Of a DNA stretch of 64,000 bases, positions 11,963 to 23,929 are shown in pieces; position 1 is the stretch's first letter; each line of letters opens with the position of its first letter. Source of the stretch: Hemibagrus wyckioides. Taxonomy: Eukaryota; Chordata; Actinopteri; Siluriformes; Bagridae. Location: NCBI RefSeq assembly GCF_019097595.1, contig NC_080710.1, forward strand, positions 6,903,780 to 6,967,779. The letters are read 5' to 3'. The notes below the pieces were generated by a model. That model worked only from the letters and a program-made list of their open reading frames with translations, did not search any database and had not been told where the DNA came from. The translations under genes and the position numbers were made by a program.

Positions 11963-13003
11963 TAAACATGTGACCCCTATTTGCCACAAACATTGCACAA
12001 AATAAAAGAGGACTCACAGTTAGACACCTTGTCTATGACTATGATGCATAATTTTGGAATTAATTCTGTCTTCCTCCATTTAGTTGATGTAAAAGCATTT
12101 TCCTTCTTTCTGTGGGTAGTGATGTCTTAACACAATAAAATATAAAGGCACATTCCATACATGCAAATTATGTAGTGTTCATTCCTCAAGCTCGCTAGGG
12201 TGCAAAATGTGTGGAGGAGGTGCAGGTTGGGGCTTTTGGGGGTGGCGTGAAGCAGACAGACATTTAAGTGTATATGTGTGTTTATGTTGAGAGGAGGGGC
12301 ACATTCACTGGCTGTTTCTACACTGAGTGTTCTGAGAGAATCCCAGATTAAAGTTATGCTACATCTGAAAATACCTCAAGAAAAAAACAACAACAACAAA
12401 CTAAACACATTATTCAAAAAAAAAGATGACAGAAACAAAATAAAAAACAAGTAAAATTCTATATGTATCAAGGTGGAACAGTAGTGATAACAGTACATTA
12501 GAGAATCAGGGTGGCTGAAAAATGATCTGCTATATTGTGCAAAAAAAAATTGGACAGAATAAACTGGAGAACCATTCTCTACAAATGAGGCGGGGCTCAG
12601 GGGGTGGGTTGGTGAATCACAGAACCAAATATTTGCAAAAATATAATGGAAAACTATAACAGAAGATACAAGTTTCTCTCCTCAAAATCTACAAAGTCTT
12701 TGTGTATATATTTTTGGTCACATGTGCAAAAAAGAAAGATATACATATTTCTATACACAAATGAAATACAAAAAGGTGTGGACTGCAATGGCCCCTTAAA
12801 CTGAATAGTAATACCAAATTTGAACAGATTTGATTTACATTTAGCAAAAATAGAAATGATTAGGACTTTACGATTCATCAACACTTTCTGTCACCAAGTC
12901 ACATGCCCAGTCTCCCTGCAATGTACACTTCAAAAAGGGTTTGGGGCCAGGAATTAATGTTTATGAAACATCTATTCTCTACCTATCCATCCATTTCCGG
13001 TAT

Positions 13004-13498
13004 TTAAGCGAGCACTCGTTTAGCCTGAAGCTCCAACTCAGCAGCTCTCTTCAAAGCCACATCCACAAGAAGCTGGAAGCCACTGAAGTCCTGTGCTGTC
13101 AGGTCAGGAGGGGTAGGTGGTGGGGTGTTGAATTCTGTGCCCAGTCCTGTGCCTGATGGGTAGCTGAAGACTGCTAAGTCTGTGGTCCCGTCGACCTTTG
13201 GACCTGTAGCCGTGATGGTAGTATGGCAAATGACAGAGGGACGGGCCAGAGTGGGTGAAGGTGGTGTTGTGGGTGATGCTGTTTTTTTGGGGTAACTGGT
13301 GGAAATAGTCACGCTGTCTGGACAAGCAGGTGAGCCAGGCTCACAGCTATCATGTTTAGGTGAGTGTGAGCTGTCAGTCATGCCCTCAGGTGCCTTGCTG
13401 GCACGGCGTGAAATGGTAAACTGGTTTGGGTCTTTACCATCCTTTCGTAGCATCTCTGGCAGGAGTCTTCGACGGGCATTAATGAACCAGTTACACAC
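13004..13498 (-). CDS. tgif1: tgif1 coding exon 3 (homeodomain helix 3 to stop)
   Basis: The acceptor gtgctgtctcag precedes GTG TGT AAC TGG (VCNW), so the exon starts in phase 0 and splits the homeodomain just before the recognition helix. It holds 164 codons plus the TAA at 13006-13004. The tail reads LQAKRVLA, near the LQAK ending of other TGIF1 proteins. Confidence 0.95.
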   Translation of the reverse strand: MCNWFINARRRLLPEMLRKDGKDPNQFTISRRASKAPEGMTDSSHSPKHDSCEPGSPACPDSVTISTSYPKKTASPTTPPSPTLARPSVICHTTITATGPKVDGTTDLAVFSYPSGTGLGTEFNTPPPTPPDLTAQDFSGFQLLVDVALKRAAELELQAKRVLA

Positions 13499-14614
13499 CT
13501 GAGACAGCACACATTACATTAGATTATGTAGATGAAAGTTTTCAGTCATTTACGGTTTAATGTCTAACAGGAAATTCAAAATGTGCTAAGAATGGTGAGA
13601 CTTGAAAATTATGTATTCCAAATATTTTAAAAAGATTTCCAACTTCTTGGTTTTAGTTCCAGTAATTATTGCTAAGCTGGCACTTTAGTCAATCAAATCA
13701 TCTTGTTAACATACACAGTTAATTGTGTGCTGTTTCCTTATAGATCCTTTTAGTTTTTATATTGATAAAGTTGTCTATAATCAACAGTTATTAAACTTAA
13801 CTTTTACCCTCTATCCAAAAAACAACAACAAAATGATTATGCAACCATGGCTCATTGTGTTTACAATGGAGAAGGCAGCCTCTGTTAAAGTGTGTGTGTA
13901 ATATTATAGTCTCTATTGTTTTGCAGACAGCTGTCTGAGTGTGGGGGAATTCCTAATTACTAGTCCCTCTCTATCTCATTGAGGTGGATGTGGGGAGATG
14001 GTAATGCCACTGATCATTTCAAAACCCCACCCCCTCCCCACACAAGCATGAGCTAAGTAAAAACAGACTATTGCTAGTCTGTGAAGCATGAACATATTAC
14101 TGATCAACATCACTGAAACTGCTGTAATTCTGCTACATACTGAACACACTCTAGTCCTGCTCTATTTTAAGTTTACTTTTAATTGAATCTTGGCAGTCAT
14201 GTCAAAAGTAGAAAGCATTTCTAACATAACATAACATAATATTCTACCTCAGCTGATTGTTGCACATGCTAATATTGCACTAATTTGTACTCTGCACTAC
14301 TCTGTACACACAATAACACTCACTGTACATCTTCTCTGTACATCTTTGTGTGTGCACTGCACTGTCACTTTACTCCCTGTTAAACTGGACATATATTTTG
14401 CCTTATATACAGTTCTACAATATATTTATCTTACATATGCACACTGTACATACTATATTCTTTTGCAACACCATTTCAATGTTGACCATTTTATCTACAT
14501 ATAATTTTATCTACATACATTTATCTATATCTGTATCTTCTGTACATTACAGAGTCTACACATATATTTATTTATTTATTTATATTGTTTTATTTTTCAC
14601 ATATACTATACATA

Positions 14615-14653
<39 letters not shown>

Positions 14654-16842
14654 TATATTTTGTTTTTGCTTTTATATTTTTACACTTTTATATTTGTTAT
14701 ATATACATACATAGACATATATTTGCATATGCATATCTGACAGTTGATTTTCAAGTTTACCATTTTAACTTTTTTCTCCCTATTTTTCCCTATACTTCTT
14801 AACTATATCCCCTATCTTTTCATGTCCACACATTTTCTTTTTACTCTTTCCTCTTTCATGTAAGACAGTCGTAAAAAGCATTTCACTACATGTCGTACTG
14901 TGTATGATTTCGTATGTGACAAACAAAATTTGAATTTGAATTTTGAATTTGGTCATTCATTAAAATGAAATGTGTAGACTAAACTTTACTGGAGATTATT
15001 ATTTTGTGCGAGACTGTCTGCCACACACCATTTGACAAAGATTTTTACTTTGTGTGGACTGGCTGCTACACACTGACTAAACAAATTTATTTACCTGAAG
15101 TGTGGAAAGATGAGTCTCTTTTGAGAGCAGTGCCTTTTCCTGTTCTGAAGGGTAGGCATTATATCGGTGTTCATAAAGCCAATCTCTGAGAATCTGTACA
15201 GATTCTTTAGGCAGGTTGCCTCTCCGTTTTCTTTTGGCTGCAGATCCACGACACGAAGAAAGATCCAGAGGGACATCAATGTTATCCTCATCTTCTGTCT
15301 CACTGCCAGAAGTGGCCAGCATACCTACATACCACAAAGAAAACAAGTCCCACCAATTAATTCATGATAAATTATTAGTTAAGAGAAACTTAAAATTCTG
15401 TTCAACTTGCTGTGCTGCACAGGTTTAAAAGGAGTGTATATGCTGCTGCTTTAGAATTTGCAGTGAAAAACTACATTTTTGTATAATGCAATGAAATAAG
15501 CAATTAGTAATTATGATTAAGTGTGTGGTAGGGTTTGTGTTAGTAGGAAAAAAGACTACTAGCCATCACCCCTTCCTCCCAGAACCCCTCCCCCAATCCT
15601 TGTACACACTCCCTCAAACCCCAAAATCATCTTAAAACACACCCAAGCGCTATATATCTGCATATTTATGTGTATGTACAGCTGATCTGCCATATGCATG
15701 CAATCATATCCTATAATATGGGAAATAGAGGCAAACTTATAATGACTGCAATTAAACAATGCCGCCAAAAACTTTTGTAGCCCTTGCACACTGAAGATAT
15801 GCTAATTACACACTGGTCAAGTCATTAACACATAATACTGTTTGAAATTGATATAGTATTATTGTTACAAGTTCCATTAAAAAAGCTGATTTCACACAAA
15901 AAAATTAATGCTGATGTTGGTCTCAAGAAAACTAAAGGCTAGCTGCAAACTGATGGGAACAGCAATTCTATATATGCGAACCAAGACACATTATACCACA
16001 TACTATAAGTAAGTATAACCATTTTCCTGGTCTTTGGCGCGTTTATGGGAAAATGGCAGAGTCGTTTTGGTAGTGAATTGACTAAGACTCTGCAGAAGGG
16101 GGAGGGAGGACCTGTTGCAAATCTCAGTTGAACAAAAGAATGTGGCTTCACACACTCATTTCACCCCCCCTCCCCACACACACAAACACAAACACACACT
16201 ATTTTTAAAGAGGGACATCAAAATTGTTCTACTTCTGTAGTTCGACATGTTTTCGTTGAAAATGGTGCAAATATTACATTAAAACCGAGAAGACGAACGT
16301 CTCTATTGTGTGTGAGTAACACGAGGTCGGACACGCGAAAGCGTACCCTGAGGCAACCAAACTACACTCAACAAAGGATTTCGGAATAAACTAAAATCGT
16401 ATCACGCTTACAGCTCTCATCAAACACTTTTATACCGAAGTAGGTCTTCTGCTATACACATTATTTATTAACTTTCCCCCAAATCCCTCAGAAAAAAACA
16501 AATAAGAAACTATGTAAGAAGTGCGACTCAGAGAACGCGTGTCAGCAAAACTTATTAGGTCGACGCACAATAATTTCTTTACCGAGGTGGATGTTAAATA
16601 TTACATGCATTAGCCTGGAAAGTCAAACCTGGAAAGCGGATCGTTTTGACAGGGAGCCAGCACATGGTGAAAGAAAACGGAGCTGTTTTGTCTGAAAAGG
16701 AAACAATAGCGAACACAAGACGCCGGGAAGAAAAGCCAATCGGACAGTTTTTATTATGAGTCTATGTTACGTACTGACACTTAAATCTTAAGCTACAGCT
16801 CATTTTGAATGAAAAACACAACATACCCTTTTTAGTCTTCAT
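13004..16842 (-). CDS. tgif1: TGIF1, TALE-class homeobox repressor (three coding exons)
   Basis: The three exons join to 246 residues, close to short mammalian TGIF1 isoforms. N-terminus MKTKKG, then an acidic stretch [10 protein letters not shown] and a CtBP-binding motif PLDLS (24-28). The homeodomain spans about 36-98, with the TALE insertion at AYP (62-64) and recognition helix WFINARR with Ile at position 50. After [10 protein letters not shown] come a Pro/Ser/Thr-rich region, [20 protein letters not shown], and the C-terminal helix [20 protein letters not shown]. Family knowledge: a nuclear repressor that binds TGTCA cores, recruits CtBP and HDAC complexes, and dampens SMAD2/3 and retinoid signalling. 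[12 protein letters not shown] and the N-terminus favour TGIF1 over TGIF2. Introns are 1.6 and 1.5 kb. No lesion is visible; the gene should be functional. Confidence 0.96.
14270..14955 (+). mobile_element. LINE 3' end in tgif1 intron 2
   Basis: The stretch ends with catttcactacatgtcgtac, then gtgacaaacaaaatttgaat and a short TTGAAT tail (about 14925-14950). The same terminal sequence appears on the minus strand at 40605-40720 and 52450-52545, so all three are 3' ends of one LINE family. It is antisense to tgif1. The long apparent frame rich in Tyr and Ile at 14350-14802 is this AT-rich 3' UTR with a TA repeat at 14617-14655, not a gene. Confidence 0.7.
15095..15324 (-). CDS. tgif1: tgif1 coding exon 2 (CtBP motif and homeodomain helices 1-2)
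   Basis: The acceptor tggtatgtag precedes GT ATG CTG GCC; the GT completes the glycine begun by the G of exon 1. The exon encodes [14 protein letters not shown] through KETHLSTLQ and ends CAG before gtaaat. Total 230 nt. Confidence 0.95.
16827..16842 (-). CDS. tgif1: tgif1 coding exon 1 (MKTKK)
   Basis: ATG AAG ACT AAA AAG G is followed directly by the donor gtatgt. The five codons plus one base fit exon 2 in phase and give MKTKKGMLA, matching the MK-KKG start of the common TGIF1 isoform. It is too short to be seen as an open frame by itself. Confidence 0.9.
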
Positions 16843-17051
16843 ATCCGTAAAAATGCCTGTTCACGTCCTGCCGTGGTGCGCTGTCGAAATTATTCCTAAA
16901 GTGGTGGGTTTTCCGTACTAAATCCTCAAAGGTGTAGATTCCGTAATGTCTGAGGTCGGTTCCCGGTCGAGTAAGTGTTGTAATTCAGTTGTAAGAGAGC
17001 TGACACCTTGTCAAGAACCTGGAACAATGTGTTCCTCGGTTCTGCTCTAGC

Positions 17052-17103
17052 CTGTGTGTGTATGTATGTATGTATGTATGTGTGTGTGTGTGTGTGTGTG
17101 TGT
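17052..17103. repeat. TGTA/TG microsatellite in the tgif1 5' region
   Basis: Six TATG units are followed by about ten TG units. It lies about 210-260 bp upstream of the tgif1 start codon and could be length-variable. Confidence 0.9.
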
Positions 17104-17120
17104 TTGATCATGAAGCTGGG

Positions 17121-17141
17121 TGACAGCTATCTTTGACAGCT
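17121..17141. promoter_or_regulatory. Twin TGACAGCT (TGIF/MEIS-type) sites
   Basis: TGACAGCT occurs at 17121-17128 and again at 17134-17141, 13 bp apart. The second is TTGACAG on the plus strand, which is CTGTCAA on the other: the published TGIF binding sequence. The location about 280-300 bp upstream of the tgif1 start makes autoregulation or regulation by another TALE factor plausible (inference). Confidence 0.45.
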
Positions 17142-17200
17142 GCGTGACTCAACCGTCCAAAGGTCCGCCCACCGAGCGGAGAGAAATCATTCATCCGCGC

Positions 17201-18855
17201 GGAAAATGAAGTAAGAAAGAAACAAGCGAGAAATAAAAAAACTTGTAAAATGTAATTGACGATTTTGTGACAAACGTATTAAGTTGTTAAAGCTTTTTAC
17301 TTCTACGCAGTGATGGTGGTATTTTTTATCAGTGCTGTTGCGACAGGAAACGGGAGCAACGGCAAATACTTTTGAATTAATTTTTTTATCTATTCTTAAA
17401 AGCAAACTTTATGTATATTAATTGATCATTAATGTTTGTTTGAGGTCTGCTTTTGTGTTCATCCCCGCAAGTGGTCTCCAGCAAACCAAGCATAGGCTGC
17501 TGAAGAAATCTATCATGTAAAAAATATTAAACGAGTCCCATTTGAGACACAGTTTGTCTTGTAGCGCTGAAAGTCTGCTGTTTAACAAACCCACTTTGTA
17601 AGTACATTCCTGCTACAACGCAAAACAAGCCAAAAGACCGGTCTCTTTCCCCTAAATACGATTGTCAAATGAGCCAATGGACGGATAAATCTAGAGTGAC
17701 TGACTCTAACAAGCCTCCTGGAAGCCCCACCCCTTCACAGTACTCTTGTTTTGACTTGATTTTCTCGCTTGAAATATGCGGCGCCTTCCAGTGTTGTGAA
17801 CTGATTCATTTGAAATCGTGTCTATTGAAGTTTTGGACTAAGCTAACCTTTGGCACGTAAATGAGCAACTAAAAAGATTTATAATCATATTTGTCTTGCG
17901 AAAATGCTAAAAAAAAAAACAAAAAAAAGAGAGAAGAAGTGCACATTCAGTTTTCGGCTGTAGAAGAAAAAAGACTGGAAACTAACTAAGAATTTGCAAA
18001 AAAAAAAAACCCCAAAAAACAAACAAACAAACAAAAAACATTGTGATTAAATTTAATTACATTTACCAGTTACATAGAATGTTGCTTGTTTTGTTTGTGC
18101 TCCTGTGTCAGTCAAGGCTCATAAACATTCATGTGAGCAGCACTGGAGCACAGGCACTCAAAAAAGTAAAATGTGGGTCTCACTGAGAAAAGTTTAAATA
18201 CATGTACTGTAGTATAGTAGGACACTAATATACGTACTTTACATTATCTGTGGTTGTTTTACTTAACTATAAATCAACTCGATATACATAAACAATTGCA
18301 TATTGCACTGAACATTCCTAATTCAGCTCATCAACTGTGATCATGCAAACTGGGGAAATTCAAAGCACTAACAATAATCATTTTAGATAACCTAGATAAT
18401 GTGATTTCCATGCTGGTATTACTTGTAAATGTTCCTTATCTAAATGAAATGTTGAGTCCTTTAAAGGCAGCATCTTCACAGCTGGAAGGCATAGTTTGCA
18501 TTGTACTGTGATGTTTTTTTTCTCTCCCATTTTCCTTTATAGACAAAATAAAATAATGTAATTTTTCAAGCAAGCCTCATTGTGATAAGCAGCCATTTTA
18601 ATGAGATTCTAGAGCAGAATGATTAGAGACAGATTTTATTTGCGCATGGAGATGGCTCACGTTAGTCAAAACTGGACACAACTATAATCAAGTAGCTGTC
18701 TATATTGCATGTCAAAAAATTAATTTCTTTGTTTTTCAAATGAAAGAAATGTAATCCTGATTTTGTTCACATTTTAACAAAATTTGCATAACTCTAATGT
18801 ATTAGAGTTACCCTTTATATACTGATGCATTATGCCACTGCATGTATTCTGTTTC
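17201..18855. other. Intergenic spacer upstream of tgif1
   Basis: Plain sequence with A-rich runs at 17909-17930 and 17998-18040. No exon, RNA gene or transposon end recognised. Confidence 0.5.
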
Positions 18856-18859
18856 TCCC

Positions 18860-19150
18860 CAGGTCTGCAGACCAGACAGGCAAGTCTTCGCTCCCTATGA
18901 GCATCAGTACCTTGTGTGCCTATGCCCCATGTTGCCAGTAAACTTCTTGTCATTTCTTTTGATAGAAACCTGCCCTAACCCTGTCATCTAACCATTACAA
19001 TTTGGCCCTTGCTCAAATCCTTACACTTATTTTACCTGTTTCTACACACATCAACTCTGAGAATGCTGCATCACATGCTGCCTAATATATACAACCTCTT
19101 GCAGGAACCATTGTAATGAGATAATCTAATGTTATGGCTGAGCAGTGTAT
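18860..19150 (-). mobile_element. Tc1-like transposon end fragment
   Basis: The part gaccagacaggcaagtcttc through gagcatcagt matches the transposase N-terminal region of the 42250-43256 element in the same orientation, and the piece ends taatgttatggctgagcagt, that family's terminal repeat. The middle is unrelated or heavily mutated. Confidence 0.65.
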
Positions 19151-19999
19151 AATACAGATGAAACCTCTATTATATAATATTAAATAGTGTGTAAGCATAT
19201 TGCTAACTATTCTGAATTTAGCCTAGCAATAATAATATTACTGGCACTATATTAACAATAAAAAGCCACAATTATCAAAATTAATGACTTTATACTGTTA
19301 CATGCGTATTTAGGTACCAGTAACTGGATCATGATTAGCTAAAGGCTAATTTGTTGTGTTTTTAGCTGATTATTTTTTATTTAAAGTTGACTTCTTTTTT
19401 TTTTTTTTTTTAAGTTTTTTTGTTATTTATTGTTGACTTGTTTTTTAAAAGACAATTCTTTTATTTAATTGACCATGCTTTTAACATGCCAAATGCTGCC
19501 ATAAGATTTGACAATTGTATCTCACTCATCCATTGCTGTATTTTGTAGAATAGGGTTAAATATGGAATGTAGCATCTAGATATTTATATCTATGGTTTAG
19601 TCCAGGGGTCTTAAACCCCTTCTAGAACAAGATCAATTTTGAAGTCAAATTTTGAACAGATATCTACCACACCATATATTGCCAAAGCTAACACATTTTA
19701 CTTTACTAACCATAAAGCAGATCATCTAAAAGTACTAGATTTAGCAATAACAGTGAAACAGTATTGCAGTTCAAATACCAATATGCAACAATACAAAACA
19801 TGTTAATACAGTTAATGCATGATAGTACAGCATGCACAATTAGAATGTACTATTCAAATAACTAAAATATTTTGAGATTGTCCAAGTGATATTTGTGCCT
19901 CTAAAAAAATTGAACTCTAAAAATGCTAATACAGCAATTGCATCTTACATTTATAAGAGTGTGTGAACACTATACCATCCTTGATTGTAGTATTGTTTA
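19151..19999. other. AT-rich spacer
   Basis: Nothing recognised beyond T-rich runs at 19396-19411. Confidence 0.4.
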
Positions 20000-20524
20000 T
20001 ACTGTGGGCTATTCATGTTTTTATGGTGATGGTAGAATGGGTATTTTGTCTTCTCCCCTTTCAGGCCCAGCCAACATGTCACTTTCCTGCTTCCAGTTGG
20101 CCCCTGGGAGATCACTACTCCTTCAAGTCTTGTTTTGGGACTGATTGGACACCTTTGAAACTTTGTACCCTTAAAACTAATCTAATTATTTTTGCTGTAG
20201 AATTTCAGCTTTTATTTCTAGTATTTATATGTAGATGTGCCATTACATCTGTCAGCTTCTGACAGCAAGGCATTAGTGCCAATAATGACCTCAGAAACTA
20301 CATTGACCTAATAGTTCCTCATAGGCCCTTGGTTGCTGTTGTAGATAGGACACTATTTATTTAGTTACAGTTACATTATTTACTGTCCAGTGTAACCCAA
20401 ATGAGGATGGGTTCCCTTCTGAGCCTCGTTCCTCTCAAGGTTTCTTCCTTATATAATCACAGGGAGTTTTTCCTTGCCACCATCACTGCAGGCTTGCTAA
20501 TTAAGGATAAAATAGGGATAAAAT
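20000..20524 (+). mobile_element. L2-like LINE 3' UTR, left part of a split copy
   Basis: The stretch includes gaggatgggttcccttctga, ctcaaggtttcttccttata and ggagtttttccttgccacca, the stock 3' UTR of fish L2-like LINEs. It stops abruptly at 20524 where the CACTG-ended insertion begins, and resumes at 23543. Confidence 0.75.
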
Positions 20525-21322
20525 CACTGTAAAAAATTGTCCCATTAAAAAACAGTAAGTTACTGGCAGCACAGTTGCCAGCAAGTTACTGTTAAATTAA
20601 CAGTGTCTTGCTGTTGTTGAAATTTACAGTTTGTTACTGTTTTTGGAAATACAGCATAAAGCTGTTATATTCTACATTAACAGTAAATTACTGTCAAAAG
20701 CATTAACAGTTAATACATTTTTATTTTGCACCTTTTTCTTTAATGTAAACTACAAATATGTTATTATATTGAAAAATGGACTGCTAAGACAAAAAGGAAT
20801 CATTTTTTTTATTTATGAATTTCCCCTTAGAAGTCTTGCTATAAAAACATGTTTTAATACAATTTAGAAATGTATCCTTTAAATCATTAAAAATTTAACA
20901 CAATGGAGTGTAACTTCAAAACGTGCTTTATTACACCTTTGAAAAACTTGAAAAACAAAAGCCACTTTAATCACAAAATATTCTCCAAATTAGTGGCTGT
21001 GGAAAAGCAAGTGGAATGCCTAAATAAACTTAAGCTTCAGAATAAACTTGTTTAACTCAATAAACAAAACATTTATATAACATTAGAAAAAACTAAATGA
21101 GTGACTCAGAGAACTACTTAATGAATAAGAATTACTGAATTATCAGGAAATAAGAATTACTGAATGAAGGAAGAATGAAGTCAAAATTTTGGTATTCAAG
21201 AATGAACACCTGAATTGTGCAACTAACACACTAAAAGCATGTTTATGTCATGTGTGAAGAGTATGTATAAGGTGTGTTTGTGTGTGTGTGTGTGTGGTAT
21301 GTCAGTGAATGAGTGGGTTCAC

Positions 21323-21466
21323 TTATATGAAGTCCCACTCAAAGTCCATTAGTTTCTTAAGTAGACTGGCAACCCGAGCGTTGACTGATTTCTTTTTGTG
21401 GGCGACCTTCCCCGTCCGCTTTGACAGAACCTGTCCGCCCTTGGTGCCTTTTTCCAGGATTTATAC
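21323..21466 (-). pseudogene. Unidentified C-terminal coding remnant
   Basis: The minus strand reads KGGQVLSKRTGKVAHKKKSV, then NARVASLLKKLMDFEWDFI and a stop at 21325-21323. The basic, Lys-rich composition looks like real protein. A splice-acceptor-like tract (ttttgtttttcag) lies upstream at about 21485, but a TAA interrupts the frame after it. I do not recognise the family. It may be a captured host exon or a transposase tail. Confidence 0.25.
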
Positions 21467-22004
21467 CAATGGACCGCCTGAAAAACAAAATGCGTACATT
21501 CAATATGCGCATGCGGCCTCAGCTTAGTACTCCACATTGAAATTATAGTTGAAAACACAGCAGCAAGCCCAGACTGAAAACTTAACTGGATGCTCTCACA
21601 GATTATTTGCCCCTCAAAACTAATCGTCCATTTATGAATACAGTTTCCTGTTTTTTCACCTAAAACATTCCAAAGAATAAACAATGTTAGCAGTCACATA
21701 ACATTAATTTTCTACTGCCAGACTGCAAATGAATGCAAGGGACACTGAAATCATTTTACCTAGTCACAGAGCCCTGTTCTTTTAACATAACAAATGCATT
21801 TTAAAATGTTGACTGTGGACTGGTCTGGACAGACACTGAAGTCAACACGTGTATATACTGTGTATTGCGAAATTGTTACAGCAATTTTTATGATTTATTT
21901 AACTCAATATTTTGCTCAATATAGTTAAAGGGTTAAAAAATTAAAATGTAGTAATTAGTCACCCTCACCTTCAAAGACTTTTCATTTTCAAAACATTTTA
22001 AGCT

Positions 22005-22295
22005 ATTTTTAATATTCTGTCATCATTTCTGTTCATCCATTAAAAGTCCAGTCAAATCCATCATAAATGGATACTCAAACGCGCTAGCCTGGCAGATGAG
22101 AACAAACCTCATTGGTTCTCACATGTCAAGCAAGCATGTTTGAGCTTATTTGGTCTATGATTTCAATGATGAATGTTTATGCATGAATAAACAAAATGAA
22201 ATTCATACATTTACAATAACTTTTTCAAGCATCAAAGGTTTTTTGGGACTTTGAATTGATGAACAAAAATGATGAAAGAATTTTAATAATATATC
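22005..22295. mobile_element. Small inverted-repeat element (MITE-like)
   Basis: The left part attctgtcatcatttctgtt..catccattaaaagtcc is roughly mirrored by ggactttgaattgatgaa..caaaaatgatgaaagaatt on the right. There is no coding capacity. It lies inside the CACTG-ended element. Confidence 0.45.
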
Positions 22296-22329
22296 CATTT
22301 GTTTTCCAAAGACGAATCAAGAGTCTTAA

Positions 22330-22965
22330 AAGAGAAGTTCACTTCCATAACAAAAATTTACAGATAATGTACTAACCTCCTTGTCATCCAAGATGTTCAT
22401 GTCTTTCTTTCTTCAGTTGTAAAGAATTTTTTTTTTTTTGAGGAAAACATTTCAGGATTTCTTTCCATACGGTGGACTTCAATGGTGCCCATGGGTTTGA
22501 ACTTCCAAAATGCAGTTTAAATGCAGCTTCAAAGAGCTCTAAATGATCCCTGCCCAGGAAGAAGGCTCTTATCTAGCCAACCATCGGTTATTTTCTAAAA
22601 ATTATAATTTATATACTTTTTAACCTAAAATGCTCATCTTGTCTAGCTCTTTGTGTATTGTGTATTCCGGTTCAAGACAATTAGGGTATGTCAAAAAACT
22701 CCCATCTCATTTTCTCCTCCAACTTCAAAATCTTCCTACAAACCCAGGGGCACCATAGAAGTCCACTATATGGAGAGAAACCCTGAAATGTTTTCCTCAA
22801 AAAGCATAATTTCTTTACGACTAAAGAAAGAAAGACATGAACATCATGGATGACAAGGGGGTGAGTAAATTATCTGTGTTGTCCTTTAAGGGCTTGGAAC
22901 AACATGAGTGTGGGTAAAAGATGGCAGAATATTTATTTTGAATGAACTGTCCCTTTCAGTGTTGT
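22330..22965. mobile_element. Long MITE inside the CACTG-ended element
   Basis: The left half (agagaagttcacttccataa, cttgtcatccaagatgttca, gtctttctttcttcag) is answered by the inverted right half (aaagaaagacatgaacatca, tggatgacaagggggtgagt, gaatgaactgtccctttcag). It matches an abundant class of fish non-autonomous DNA elements. The short open frame across its middle is incidental. Confidence 0.75.
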
Positions 22966-23542
22966 ACAAAAACATTTACCATGCTTGCTGAAATACAGAA
23001 AAAACACCGTTTCATTAAAGAAACAAAACAGCAACACTAGTAAAGATAAACTCCCCTCAGAATACAGTTATGTACAAATTAGAACAAGCTTACCGAAATT
23101 TGCAAGCTTAACGTTACCGAAATAAACGTTTTGTCTAATGTACTGAAGGTATATTAGGCAATAAATGAAAAGATAGCAAGTTAAAATTAGCAAACAAGAT
23201 GACGATAATTTTGGTGGACGTATAAAACAGTTAGAATAACAGCATCCACAATTATTAGTTAATTGCACAGTTATTTGCAATTGCAAACGTGTATGTTGTG
23301 TAAAGGGAGCAAGGCAAACGTGTACTCTCCGGTTAAGTCACAGTATAAAGTCGGATGAAAATCCACATGTTCTTGCTACAGTTTTCTGTTCCCAAAATAC
23401 TGTGCAATAAATACAGTAAAATACCGTAAAATTTTGTCTACGTCATTTCACCAACCGTAAAAAACAGTAATGCACTGCTTCTGACCATAACAGGATTATA
23501 CTGTTAAAATTTTGCCGTAAATTAACAGCAACATTTAGAGTG

Positions 23543-23660
23543 TAGTTAAATCATTTAATTAAACTTTTTTCACCTTTTTCTGTTTCTTTACTTTTCTAAA
23601 GCTGCTTGGAGACAATGTCCATTGTAAAAGCCACTATACAAACAAATTGAATTGAAAAGT
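23543..23660 (+). mobile_element. L2-like LINE 3' end, right part of the split copy
   Basis: The stretch starts after the insertion with aaatcatttaattaaac and ends with aaagctgcttggagacaatg, tccattgtaaaagccactat and a tail aaattgaattgaa, the same terminal block as at 29230-29322. Confidence 0.8.
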
Positions 23661-23929
23661 AAATGACAGAACATATCACATTTTGTAAAAACACACATTT
23701 TTATGACTGACAAGTTTCTTGTTACCCTTATATGTCCTGTTAAATTGATTGAATAAATATCTTTGAAAAGTTTACTCTTGAATCTATTCTTATGTTTCAC
23801 CTGTGAATACTGCATTTGTTTTTTACAAGGATAAGCCAAACAGGAAGATCAGCAGATCAGCTGTCTGTGGGAGATAAGTAAAATATTTTGAAGCATTTAC
23901 ACAAAATTTGAGAATAGCCAATACTAATA

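Larger units (their letters stand above)
16843..17200 (-). promoter_or_regulatory. tgif1 5' UTR and promoter region
   Basis: This is the CpG-containing stretch upstream of the tgif1 start. It includes an imperfect TATG/TG microsatellite at 17052-17103 and, just beyond it, paired TGACAGCT sites. No TATA box is evident. The exact transcription start cannot be placed. Confidence 0.5.
20525..23542. mobile_element. 3.0-kb CACTG-ended DNA transposon inserted in an L2 element
   Basis: The left end is cactgtaaaaaattgtccca; the right end, on the opposite strand, is cactctaaatgttgctgtta. Both subterminal zones are packed with ACAGTAA/TTACTGT motifs in both directions, the pattern of CACTA (EnSpm) elements. 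The insertion cleanly separates two halves of one L2 3' UTR (20524 and 23543). No transposase is recognisable, so it is probably a non-autonomous derivative; it carries two MITEs and a short unexplained coding remnant. A clear 3-bp target duplication is not visible. Confidence 0.65.

Noticed and set aside
14350..14802. 150-codon plus-strand open frame rich in Tyr, Ile and Phe
   Set aside because: It is the AT-rich 3' UTR of a LINE with a TA repeat inside tgif1 intron 2; no domain or codon bias.
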